NCBI GenBank assembly: GCA_965199595.1
Contig: OZ241182.1
Coordinates: 682,001 to 746,000 of the forward strand
Length of the DNA: 64,000 nt
Direction of reading: 5' to 3'
Source: JBBROS01 sp965199595
GTDB lineage: Bacteria > Pseudomonadota > Alphaproteobacteria > Acetobacterales > Acetobacteraceae
Below, piece by piece: positions 7,495 through 15,202 of this stretch. The translations under genes and the position numbers were made by a program. How positions within the stretch are numbered: the first letter of the stretch is position 1; each line of letters begins with the position of its first letter. Under the pieces are notes generated by a model, which had not been told where the DNA came from, ran no database searches, and was given only the letters and a program-made list of their open reading frames with translations.

Positions 7495-9195
7495 GTGACG
7501 GACTCGCCGAACAAGGATTGGCCGAAGACAGACTGGCCCAACCTGGCCACGATGATGTTCTCGCAGGCGCGGCTGCTGGGCGGGCGCACGATGCTGCGGT
7601 TCCATGCCGATGGAGCCTGGCACGACATCAGCTGGCGGGAGTTCGCGCGGCGGGCGGCGTCGCTGGCGCGGGGGTTGCGGGCGGCGGGGGTGGGGCCCGG
7701 GGACCGGGTGCTGCTGGTGAGCGAGGGGCGGCCGGAGGTGCCGATCGTGGAGACGGCGCTGATGGCGCTGCGGGCGGTTCCGGTGCCGGGCTATACGACG
7801 AACACGCCGGAGGACCATGCGCACCTGCTGCTGGACAGCGGGGCGCGGGTGGCCGTCGTGTCAACGGTGGCGCTGGCGGAGCGGGTGATGGCGGGGGCGG
7901 CGCTGGTGGGGGGGCTGGCGCTGCTGCTGTGCATGGAGGCGGGGCGCGGGATGCTGCTGGGGCCGTTGCTGGAGGATGCGGCCGGGCCGGAGGACATTGC
8001 GGCGGAGGCGGAGGGCATTGCGGCGGGGGGGCTCGCGTGCCTGATCTATACCAGCGGGACTTCGGGGCTGCCGCGGGGGGTCATGCTGCCGCACCGCGCT
8101 ATTCTATCCAATATCAGGGGTGTGGCGACCTTGGCGCGGCCGCTGGATCTCGGGCATAGCGTCTATCTGTCGTATCTGCCGCTGTCACATGCGTTCGAGC
8201 ATACGGTGGGGCAGTTCATCATTCCGGCGTTTGGCGGGACGGTGGCCTATGGGCGGGGCATCGAGCACCTGGCTGCCGACATGATGGCGACCCGGCCCAC
8301 CATCGTGACCGTCGTGCCGCGCATCCTGGAGGCGATCCGCGGCCGGGTGCTGTTGCAGGTGGGGCGGGACAAGCCGTGGAAGCAGCGGCTGTTCCGGGCG
8401 GCGCTGGCGGCGGGGCTGCGGCGGATCGATGGTGAGACGACGGTGGCGGACCTTGTGGCGGGACCGGTGCTGGAGCGGCTGGTGCGGGCGAAGATCCGCG
8501 GGCGGTTCGGCGGCGCGATCCGGGCGGTGGTGAGCGGGGGGGCGCGGCTGGACCCGGAGGTGGGGCGGTTCTTCCAGGCGCTGGGGGTGCCGGTTCTGCA
8601 GGGGTATGGGCAGACGGAGGCGGGTCCGGTGGTGAGCGTCAATCCGCCGGGCCGGGCGCAGCCGGCGACGGTGGGGCCGGCGCTGGATGGGGTGGAGCTG
8701 CGGCTGGCGGAGGATGGGGAGATCCTGGTGCGCGGCGACCTGGTGATGGACGGCTACTGGAACCAGGCGGAGGCGACGGCCTCGGCGCTGCGGGACGGAT
8801 GGCTTTACACCGGGGATGTGGGGGTGCTGGGGGCGGATGGGTTCCTGACCATCACGGACCGGAAGAAGGACATCATCGTGCTGTCGGGCGGGGAGAACGT
8901 GAGCCCGGCGCGGGTGGAGGGGCTGCTGATGGGGGAGGCCGAGATTGCCCAGGCGGTGGTGACCGGGGATGGGCGGGCCGGGCTGTCGGCGTTGCTGGTG
9001 CCGGGGGATGGGGAGGATGCGGCGACGGTGGCGGCGGCGGTGGCGCGGGTGAACAAGCGGCTGGCGGTGACGGAGCGGATCCGGCGGCATGCGCTGGTGC
9101 CGCCGTTCACGATCGCCAACGGGTTGCTGACGCCGAGCCAGAAGATCAAGCGGGCGGCGGTGCTGCGGACGCACAAGGCGGCGCTGGAGGGTTAG
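7495..9195 (+). CDS. AMP-dependent long-chain acyl-CoA synthetase
   Basis: The protein, about 566 residues, is an adenylate-forming enzyme that would activate a fatty or other carboxylic acid to its acyl-CoA. The P-loop-like motif LIYTSGTSGLPRGVMLPH, the YGQTEAGP A5 motif, YTGDVG and DRKKDIIVLSGGENVSP (hinge/A8) are present, and the C-terminal PSQKIKR holds the catalytic lysine. The GTG at 7495 is the likely start; the open frame reaches further upstream but without family-like sequence. The 3' end overlaps convergent ccmI by four bases. Chain-length specificity cannot be read from sequence. Confidence 0.85.
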   Translation: MTDSPNKDWPKTDWPNLATMMFSQARLLGGRTMLRFHADGAWHDISWREFARRAASLARGLRAAGVGPGDRVLLVSEGRPEVPIVETALMALRAVPVPGYTTNTPEDHAHLLLDSGARVAVVSTVALAERVMAGAALVGGLALLLCMEAGRGMLLGPLLEDAAGPEDIAAEAEGIAAGGLACLIYTSGTSGLPRGVMLPHRAILSNIRGVATLARPLDLGHSVYLSYLPLSHAFEHTVGQFIIPAFGGTVAYGRGIEHLAADMMATRPTIVTVVPRILEAIRGRVLLQVGRDKPWKQRLFRAALAAGLRRIDGETTVADLVAGPVLERLVRAKIRGRFGGAIRAVVSGGARLDPEVGRFFQALGVPVLQGYGQTEAGPVVSVNPPGRAQPATVGPALDGVELRLAEDGEILVRGDLVMDGYWNQAEATASALRDGWLYTGDVGVLGADGFLTITDRKKDIIVLSGGENVSPARVEGLLMGEAEIAQAVVTGDGRAGLSALLVPGDGEDAATVAAAVARVNKRLAVTERIRRHALVPPFTIANGLLTPSQKIKRAAVLRTHKAALEG

Positions 9196-9899
9196 AGGCC
9201 GGATTCCTTCAGGCGGTTCTCGACGGCGGTTCGCCAGGGGGCGTCGGGGGCGGCGGCGAGGGCCTGGCGGAGGAGGGCGGCGCTGGTGGTGGAGAGGCCG
9301 CCTTCGGCTCGGGTGGCGGCGTCTGCGGTGCGCAGCGCCAGGGTGGGGTTGAAGCGGGTGGCCAGGGCGGTGCGCCAGGCCTGGGCGGCGGCGGCGTCGT
9401 TGCCGCGGGCCTGTTCGACGTTGCCGAGGAGGATGAGGCCTTGCTGGGCTTGGTCGGAGGCCGGGTCGAGGGTTTGGAGCTTGTCGCGGAGGATGGCGAC
9501 GATGCGGGTCTCCTCGTTGGCGCGCTGCTGGCGGATGGCGGAGCTGCCGGGGGGGAGCGAGGGCATGGTGGGCTGGCCGCCGACCAAATAGAGCGCGAGC
9601 GCGATCATGGGGACCAGGGCCATGGTCAGCAGGATGGGGGCGCGGGAACCGGTGCCTGGCGTGATGTCCGGCCGTTCGGCGGCGGCGAGGAGGCGGCGCT
9701 GGATCTCGAGCACCGCGGTGGCGTGTTCGGGGGGGAGGATGCGGGCTTCGACGAGGTCGCGGTCCAGCTCGGCGAGCTGGGCCTGGTGCAGGGAGACGGC
9801 CATGGCGCGGGGGCCGCGGGCCTGGGTGGCCCGGCGCAGGACGACGAGGAGCGGCAGCAGGGCGGCGGCGGTGAGCAGGGCGATCGCGATCCAGACCAT
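9192..9899 (-). CDS. ccmI: Cytochrome c maturation protein CcmI
   Basis: CcmI (235 residues) presents apocytochrome c to the heme ligation machinery. An N-terminal membrane helix (VWIAIALLTAAALLPLLVVL) is followed by a cytoplasmic loop with LAELDRDLVEARILPP typical of CcmI, a second membrane helix (ILLTMALVPMIALALYLV), and a short periplasmic TPR-like region (ILLGNVEQARGNDAAAAQAW). It is the last gene of the ccm operon, eight bases after ccmH, and convergent with the acyl-CoA synthetase gene. Confidence 0.9.
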   Translation of the reverse strand: MVWIAIALLTAAALLPLLVVLRRATQARGPRAMAVSLHQAQLAELDRDLVEARILPPEHATAVLEIQRRLLAAAERPDITPGTGSRAPILLTMALVPMIALALYLVGGQPTMPSLPPGSSAIRQQRANEETRIVAILRDKLQTLDPASDQAQQGLILLGNVEQARGNDAAAAQAWRTALATRFNPTLALRTADAATRAEGGLSTTSAALLRQALAAAPDAPWRTAVENRLKESGL

Positions 9900-9907
9900 G
9901 GCGGACG

Positions 9908-10366
9908 TTACGGGCCTGTGAGTTCGGCGAGGCGGGTGCGCTCGGCTTCGGTGAGAGGGACGGGCGGAGTTGGTCGGCGGCGGCGGGTGATGAGGACGGT
10001 GGCGAGGCCGATGAGCAGGGCCAGGATGGGGGAGGCCCAGAGCAGCGCCGTGACGGCGTTGAAGGAGGGGCTGAGGCGGACGAACTCGCCGTAGCGGGCG
10101 ACGAGCCAGGCTGTGACCTGCGGGTCCGTGTCGCCGGCGGCGATGCGGGTCCGGACGATGCGGCGGAGGTCTTTGGCGAGATCGGCGTTGCTGTCCTCGA
10201 TACTTTCGTTCTGGCAGACGAGGCAGCGGAGCTGGCGGCCGAGAGCTTCGGCGCGGGCTTCCTGGGCAGGGTTGGGGAGCATTTCCGCCGGGTCGCTGAT
10301 GGCGTGGGCGGGGGTGGCCAGGAGGAGGGCGAGGGTCAGCGCCTGGATGAGGGTTTGGGGCTTCAC
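9908..10366 (-). CDS. ccmH: Cytochrome c maturation protein CcmH
   Basis: This 152-residue thioredox protein reduces apocytochrome c before heme attachment. A signal peptide (LIQALTLALLLATPAHA) precedes the hallmark LRCLVCQNESIEDSNADLA motif with the CxxC-type pair, and one C-terminal membrane helix (ALLWASPILALLIGLATVLI) anchors it. The start is GTG 10366, overlapping the ccmG stop as GTGA. It has the short, single-domain form typical of alphaproteobacteria, with CcmI encoded separately. Confidence 0.92.
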   Translation of the reverse strand: MKPQTLIQALTLALLLATPAHAISDPAEMLPNPAQEARAEALGRQLRCLVCQNESIEDSNADLAKDLRRIVRTRIAAGDTDPQVTAWLVARYGEFVRLSPSFNAVTALLWASPILALLIGLATVLITRRRRPTPPVPLTEAERTRLAELTGP

Positions 10367-10923
10367 GACAGGGTTTTCAGCAGGGGGCGGAGCTGGTTGG
10401 CGGCGATCTCGGCGGTGATGGGGCCGGGCATGCGCCAGCGGATGATGCCGGCGGGGTCGATCAGGTAGGTTTCGGGGACGCCGTAGACGCCCCAGTCGAT
10501 GGCGACCTGGCCGGGCCTGTCGGCGGCGAGGCGCTGGAAGGGGTTGCCGCGCTGGGTGAGGAAGGCCTGGGCGGCGGCGGGCGTGTCCTTGTAGGCGATG
10601 CCCCAGATGGTGAGGCCTTCGCGGGAGAGGGCCATGAGTTCGGGGTGTTCGATGATGCAGGGGGCGCACCAGCTGGCGAAGAAGTTGATCAGCATGGGGC
10701 GGGCGGTGGTCTGGAGGTGGGCGCGGATGTCGGCGGCGGTGAAGCCTGTTGGGCTGTCGAGGCCGGGGAGAGTGAAGTCCGGCAGGGGTTTGCCGATGAG
10801 GGGGCTGGGGACGTCGTGGGGGTCGAAGCGGCCCTGCTGCATGCGGGTGAGCACGGTGCGGAAGCCGGCATAGGCGGCGATGCCAAGGCCGAGGGGGGCG
10901 AGGAGGAGGAGGCGGCGGTTCAT
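10363..10923 (-). CDS. ccmG: Thiol:disulfide interchange protein CcmG/DsbE
   Basis: A membrane-anchored periplasmic thioredoxin-like protein of 186 residues that keeps the cytochrome c maturation thiols reduced. The N-terminal helix (LLLLAPLGLGIAAYAGF) acts as anchor. The active site is NFFASWCAPCIIEHP, and the cis-proline region is YGVPETYLIDPAG. Its start overlaps the ccmF stop by one base (TAATG), and its end overlaps ccmH by four. Confidence 0.93.
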   Translation of the reverse strand: MNRRLLLLAPLGLGIAAYAGFRTVLTRMQQGRFDPHDVPSPLIGKPLPDFTLPGLDSPTGFTAADIRAHLQTTARPMLINFFASWCAPCIIEHPELMALSREGLTIWGIAYKDTPAAAQAFLTQRGNPFQRLAADRPGQVAIDWGVYGVPETYLIDPAGIIRWRMPGPITAEIAANQLRPLLKTLS

Positions 10924-12908
10924 TACGCGGGAGCCGTGCCGGGGCGGAGCTTGTTGCGGGCGGGGGTGGCGGCGCCGACGCGGGTGCGGCGGTCCAGCAG
11001 GGAGAGGCCGCCGCCGGCTGCCATGACGAGGGCGCCGATCCAGATCCAGGGGGCGAGCGGGTTGTGGTGCAGGCGCATGAGGGCGGCGCCGTCGCGTTCC
11101 TCGCCGAGGACGGCGTAGAGGTCGGCCATGCCGTTGGTCTCGATGGCGGCTTCGGTGGTGGTCATGCGCTGGACCGGGAAGGTGCGGCGGGAGGGCTGCA
11201 TGGTGAAGCTGTGGCCGGGGCCGGGGCTGCCGAGGGGGGTGACCTGGAGGGTGGCGACGCGCTCGGTGTAGTTGGGGCCGGGGCGGTCACGCAGGCTGGC
11301 GAGGGTCCAGCTGTAGCCGGCGGCCCGGGTGGTCTCGCCGGGGTGGAGCAGGACGATGGTCTGGGTGGAGAGGGACATGCCGGCGACGCCTGCGACCAGG
11401 ATGCCCATGCCGGCGTGGCCCAGGGTGGTGCCCCAGACGGAGAGGCGGAGGCCGGCGAGGCGGGACAGGCTGTTGAGGGCGGGGACGCGAAACAGGCGGG
11501 TGCGTTCGATGATCTCGGCGAAGCTGCCGAGGATCATCCAGGCGGCGGCGGCGAAGGCGAGGGCGGGGAAGGCCTGGGCCGGGCCAAGGGCGGCGGTGAG
11601 GCCGACGGCGAGGGCGGCCAGCGCGGCCCACCAGAGGCGGATGAGGGCGGGGGCGAGGCGGGCGCGCTTCCAGGCCAGGCCCGGGGCGATGACCATGGCG
11701 GCGAAGATGGGGCAGGCGAGCGGGAGGACGGTGGCGTTGAAGAAGGGGGCGCCGACGGAGATCTTCGAGTTGAAGATGAAGTCGGCGACGAGGGGGTACA
11801 TGGTTCCGGTGATGACGACGGCGGCGATGCTGCAGAGCAGGATGTTGTTGAGCACGAGGGCGCCTTCGCGCGACAGGGGGGCGAAGAGGCCGCCGGGGGC
11901 GAGGATGGGGGCGCGGAGGGCGAAGAGCAGGAGGGCGCCGCCGATGATGACGGCGAGGAGGCCGAGGATGAAGACGCCGCGGGTGGGGTCGTTCGCGAAG
12001 GCGTGGACGGAGTTGAGGATGCCGGAGCGGACCAGGAAGGTGCCGGAGAGGCTGAGGGCGAAGGTGGCGATGGCGAGGAGGACGGTCCAGACCTTCAGGG
12101 CCTCGCGCTTCTCCACGACGATGGCGGAGTGCAGCAGGGCGGTGCCGGTGAGCCAGGGGAGCAGGGAGGCGTTCTCCACCGGGTCCCAGAACCAGAAGCC
12201 GCCCCAGCCCAGCTCGTAGTAGGCCCACCAGGAGCCGAGCGCGATGCCGGAGGTGAGCAGGCACCAGCTGGCGACGGTCCAGGGGCGGACCCAGCGGCCC
12301 CAGGCGGCGTCGATGCGGCCCTCGAGCAGGGCGGCGACGGCGAAGGCGAAGGGGACGGCGAAGCCGACGTATCCGGCGTAGAGGATGGGGGGGTGGAAGG
12401 CGAGGCCGGGGTCCTGCAGGAGGGGGTTCATGTCGCGGCCGTCGATGGGCGGGGGCCAGATGCGGTCGAAGGGGTTCGACGCCAGGAGGCAGAAGAGCAG
12501 GAAGCCGGCGGAGCTGCCGCCCAGCACGCCGATGACGCGGGCGCGCAGCGCGGAGGGGAGGCCGCGGCCGAAGGTGGCGACGGCGCCGCCGCAGAGGGCG
12601 AGGATGAGGCCCCAGAGGAGGATGGAGCCCTCGTGGTTGCCCCAGGTCCCCGTGATTTTATACAGCAGGGGTTTGAGGGTGTGGCTGTTCTCGGCGACGT
12701 TGAGGACGGTGAAGTCGTCGGTGACGCTGACCCAGACCAGGGCGCACGCGGCGGCGGCGAGGGCCAGGAGCTGGGACAGGGCGAGGGCGGGGGCGGCGGC
12801 CATGAGGCGGGCATCGGCGCGGTGGGCGCCGTAGAGGGGGAGGATGGCCTGGGCGCAGGCCAGGGCGCAGGCCAGCGCCAGGGCAAAGTGGCCGAGTTCG
12901 GGGATCAT
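10923..12908 (-). CDS. ccmF: Heme lyase CcmF
   Basis: CcmF (661 residues) is the large polytopic membrane protein that ligates heme to apocytochrome c. The heme-binding WWD segment is visible as LGWGGFWFWDPVENASL, preceded by the conserved NHEGSILLW and histidines (for example LAFHPPILYAGY). More than ten hydrophobic segments run through the protein, with a periplasmic loop before the last helix. The start ATG 12908 lies in an ATGA overlap with ccmE. Its size is normal for the family. Confidence 0.95.
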   Translation of the reverse strand: MIPELGHFALALACALACAQAILPLYGAHRADARLMAAAPALALSQLLALAAAACALVWVSVTDDFTVLNVAENSHTLKPLLYKITGTWGNHEGSILLWGLILALCGGAVATFGRGLPSALRARVIGVLGGSSAGFLLFCLLASNPFDRIWPPPIDGRDMNPLLQDPGLAFHPPILYAGYVGFAVPFAFAVAALLEGRIDAAWGRWVRPWTVASWCLLTSGIALGSWWAYYELGWGGFWFWDPVENASLLPWLTGTALLHSAIVVEKREALKVWTVLLAIATFALSLSGTFLVRSGILNSVHAFANDPTRGVFILGLLAVIIGGALLLFALRAPILAPGGLFAPLSREGALVLNNILLCSIAAVVITGTMYPLVADFIFNSKISVGAPFFNATVLPLACPIFAAMVIAPGLAWKRARLAPALIRLWWAALAALAVGLTAALGPAQAFPALAFAAAAWMILGSFAEIIERTRLFRVPALNSLSRLAGLRLSVWGTTLGHAGMGILVAGVAGMSLSTQTIVLLHPGETTRAAGYSWTLASLRDRPGPNYTERVATLQVTPLGSPGPGHSFTMQPSRRTFPVQRMTTTEAAIETNGMADLYAVLGEERDGAALMRLHHNPLAPWIWIGALVMAAGGGLSLLDRRTRVGAATPARNKLRPGTAPA

Positions 12909-13411
12909 CCGCCGGCCCTGCGGCTGGGTTCGAGGGTGTTCCAGGTGGCGGCGGGCGGTGGGGGGCCTTGTTCGGGGCGCCACTGGCCGGATTTCCTGAG
13001 GGCTTCGGCGACGTCTTTCGGCATGTAGGTCTCGTCGTGCTTGGCCAGGACTTCCTGGGCGCGGAAGGTGCCGTTTGGCTCCAGGGTACCGAGGGTCACG
13101 GCGCCCTGGCCTTCGCGGAACAGGTCCGGGAGGATGCCGGCGAAGGTGACGTCGACCGCGGCCTGGCCGTCGGTGATGCGGAACCGGGCGATGGGGTGGC
13201 CGGCCTCGCTGCCGCGGTGGATGCTGCCGGCCTCGACCAGGCCGCCGAGGCGGAGGGTTCGGCCGGCGCCCAGGGGATGGGCATGCAGGTCCGACGGGGC
13301 GACGAAGAAGACCAGGTTGTCGCTGAAGGCGTTGAGGCCGAGGGCGGTGGCGGAGCCGAGGCCGGCGATGCAGGTGAGGACGACCCACAGGCGGCGGCGC
13401 TTGCGGGTCAT
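12905..13411 (-). CDS. ccmE: Heme chaperone CcmE
   Basis: CcmE (168 residues) covalently carries heme in the periplasm and delivers it to CcmF. After the basic start and membrane helix (LWVVLTCIAGLGSATALGL) comes the OB-fold domain with the heme-attachment motif LAKHDETYMP, where His binds heme and Tyr supports it. It is embedded between ccmD and ccmF with four-base overlaps on both sides. Confidence 0.95.
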   Translation of the reverse strand: MTRKRRRLWVVLTCIAGLGSATALGLNAFSDNLVFFVAPSDLHAHPLGAGRTLRLGGLVEAGSIHRGSEAGHPIARFRITDGQAAVDVTFAGILPDLFREGQGAVTLGTLEPNGTFRAQEVLAKHDETYMPKDVAEALRKSGQWRPEQGPPPPAATWNTLEPSRRAGG

Positions 13412-13566
13412 TCCGGGCCGCTTTCGATGTTGCGTTCCGAGCGGGGATCAATCGCGGCGAGCATGCGGCGGGCGCGGTTGAGGCGGTGCCGGGCCAGGAG
13501 GCCGAGGAGGAGGGGGAGGCCGAGGCCCATGGCGTAGCTGGCGGCGATGTAGGGGAGATGGGTCAT
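13408..13566 (-). CDS. ccmD: Heme exporter protein CcmD
   Basis: CcmD is a 52-residue single-pass membrane protein that releases holo-CcmE from the CcmABC complex. It shows PYIAASYAMGLGLPLLLGLL as the membrane helix followed by a basic stretch (ARHRLNRARRML), the usual CcmD pattern. The gene is easy to miss because of its size. ATG 13566 overlaps the ccmC stop as ATGA, and its own stop overlaps ccmE. Confidence 0.88.
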   Translation of the reverse strand: MTHLPYIAASYAMGLGLPLLLGLLARHRLNRARRMLAAIDPRSERNIESGPE

Positions 13567-14324
13567 GCCTGGTGGACCCGCGCCATCAGGAGGGCGCGGA
13601 GGCGGCGTTCCATGACGGCGGCGCGGAGCCGGGCCAGCGTGATGGCGGCAAAGGCGAGGGTGGCGCCGAGGGCGCAGGCGAGCAGCGGCATCAGCATGTC
13701 CTTGTGCATGCCGGGGGCTGACGTGAGGGTGATGCTGCTGGGCTGGTGCAGGGTGCTCCACCAGTCGACGCTGAACTTTATGATGGGGAGGTTGATGGCG
13801 CCGGCGAGTGCGAGGATGGCGCCGGCGCGGGCGCCGCGGACCGGGTCATCGAAGGCGCGGACCAGGGCGATGTGGCCGAGGTAGAGGAAGAAGAGGACCA
13901 GGACGCTGGTGAGGCGGGCGTCCCAGACCCACCAGGTGCCCCACATGGGCTTGCCCCAGAGGCTGCCGGTGGCAAGGCAGAGGGCGGTGAAGCTGGCGCC
14001 GACCGGGCCGATCTCGATGGCGGCGAGGTCTGCCAGGGGGTGCCGCCAGACGAGGGAGGCGAAGCCGCAGAGGGCGAGGCTGGCATAGCCGGCGGAGGCG
14101 AGCCAGGCGGCGGGGACGTGGACGTACATGATGCGGACGCTGTCGCCCTGCTGCCAGTCCGCGGGCGAGAGCAGCAGGCCCCAGAGCAGGCCGCCGCCGA
14201 GGATGAGGATGGCCGGGATGGTGAGCCAGGGCTGCAGCGCCCGGGCCAGGCGCAGGAAGCGGCCCGGGTTGGCGAAGCGATGCAGGGAGCGCGTCTGTCG
14301 CGCGGGGAGGGCCTGGGCGTCCAC
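13563..14324 (-). CDS. ccmC: Heme exporter protein CcmC
   Basis: CcmC (about 253 residues, six membrane helices) handles heme for loading onto CcmE. The heme-handling WWD motif is GTWWVWDARLTSVLVLFFLY, flanked by conserved histidines (YVHVPAAW and HQPSSI). GTG 14324 is the preferred start; an ATG at 14390 in the same frame would add a non-homologous 22 residues reaching into the divergent gene's upstream region. It is the first gene of the seven-gene operon. The ATPase CcmA and permease CcmB, its partners, are not in this window. Confidence 0.9.
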   Translation of the reverse strand: MDAQALPARQTRSLHRFANPGRFLRLARALQPWLTIPAILILGGGLLWGLLLSPADWQQGDSVRIMYVHVPAAWLASAGYASLALCGFASLVWRHPLADLAAIEIGPVGASFTALCLATGSLWGKPMWGTWWVWDARLTSVLVLFFLYLGHIALVRAFDDPVRGARAGAILALAGAINLPIIKFSVDWWSTLHQPSSITLTSAPGMHKDMLMPLLACALGATLAFAAITLARLRAAVMERRLRALLMARVHQA

Positions 14325-14408
14325 GACCGCTAGATAGCACGGTTGGCGCGGCTTTGAAGGGACCGCCTGCTTGCTGTTATGGTGGCGCACACATCATCGG
14401 GGGCTGCC

Positions 14409-14702
14409 ATGCTGTTCGCCATCGTCTGCACCGACCGGCCCGGGGGGCTCGATCTGCGGCTCGCGACCCGGCCCGCGCACATCGCCTATCTGACCACCTA
14501 TGCCAGCCGGGTGGTGCAGGGGGGGCCGATGCTGGACCGGGATGGGCGGCCGTGCGGCAGCCTGCTGCTGGTGGAGGTCGAGGACCTGGCGGCGGCGGAG
14601 GGGTTTGCGGCGAGCGACCCGTATGCGAAGGCCGGGTTGTTCGAGAGCACGGTGATCCGGGGGTTCCGGACGGTGTTCCGGGATGGGGAGGCGGCCGGCT
14701 GA
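14409..14702 (+). CDS. YciI family protein
   Basis: A 97-residue ferredoxin-like protein of the YciI superfamily: MLFAIVCTDRPGG at the start, an RPAHIAYL segment carrying the conserved His, GGPMLDRDGRPCGSLLLVEV, and the AAEGFAASDPYAKAGLFEST core with its Asp-Pro. The biochemical function of most YciI proteins is unknown. The stop overlaps the next start (TGATG), so it is translationally coupled to the EVE-domain gene; this YciI-EVE pairing is common in alphaproteobacteria as far as I know. Confidence 0.88.
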   Translation: MLFAIVCTDRPGGLDLRLATRPAHIAYLTTYASRVVQGGPMLDRDGRPCGSLLLVEVEDLAAAEGFAASDPYAKAGLFESTVIRGFRTVFRDGEAAG

Positions 14703-15136
14703 TGTCGTACTGGCTGATCAAGTCCGAGCCGGACGTGTTCGGCTGGGACCAGCAGGTGGCGAACGGGGTGGAGCCGTGGACGGGGGTTCGGAGCCACCAG
14801 GCGAAGAACAACCTGGTGGCGATGCGGGTCGGGGACCGGGCCTTCTTCTACCACTCCAATATCGGCAAGGAGATCGTGGGGGTGGTGGAGGTGGTCCGGA
14901 CGGCTTATCCGGACCCTTCCATCGAGGCGGGGGAGAAGCCCGGGTGGGTCTGCGTGGATGTTCGGGCGGTGGGGGCGTTGAAGCGGGCGGTTGGCTTGGC
15001 GGAGATCAAGTCGGACCCGGCTTTGGCTGAGATGGCCCTGGTGAAGTTCTCGCGACTTTCGGTGGCGCCGGTGACGGCGGTGGAGTGGAAGCATGTGATG
15101 GGGTTGTCGAAGGCGGGGGCGCATCGCGCCGACTGA
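14702..15136 (+). CDS. EVE domain-containing protein
   Basis: A 144-residue single-domain EVE protein (thymocyte nuclear protein 1-like fold, related to PUA/YTH domains). The start MSYWLIKSEPDVFGWDQQV and the motif WTGVRSHQAKNNL, then GDRAFFYHSNIGKEIVGVVEV, are characteristic. EVE domains bind modified bases in nucleic acids, and stand-alone proteobacterial forms may sense modified DNA or RNA. The actual ligand here is unknown. It is coupled to the YciI gene upstream by a one-base overlap. Confidence 0.9.
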   Translation: MSYWLIKSEPDVFGWDQQVANGVEPWTGVRSHQAKNNLVAMRVGDRAFFYHSNIGKEIVGVVEVVRTAYPDPSIEAGEKPGWVCVDVRAVGALKRAVGLAEIKSDPALAEMALVKFSRLSVAPVTAVEWKHVMGLSKAGAHRAD

Positions 15137-15202
15137 GCTGTCTGGTATTGGCGGGCGGTGGGTTGTAGCGTCCGGGCAAGAAGACCGCCCGGAGACGCCC
15201 TG

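Noticed and set aside
11064..13028. Long plus-strand open frame rich in Gly/Glu/Ala opposite ccmF and ccmE
   Set aside because: It is the complement of well-recognised ccm genes in a GC-rich strand where stop codons are rare; composition is low-complexity and has no family features.
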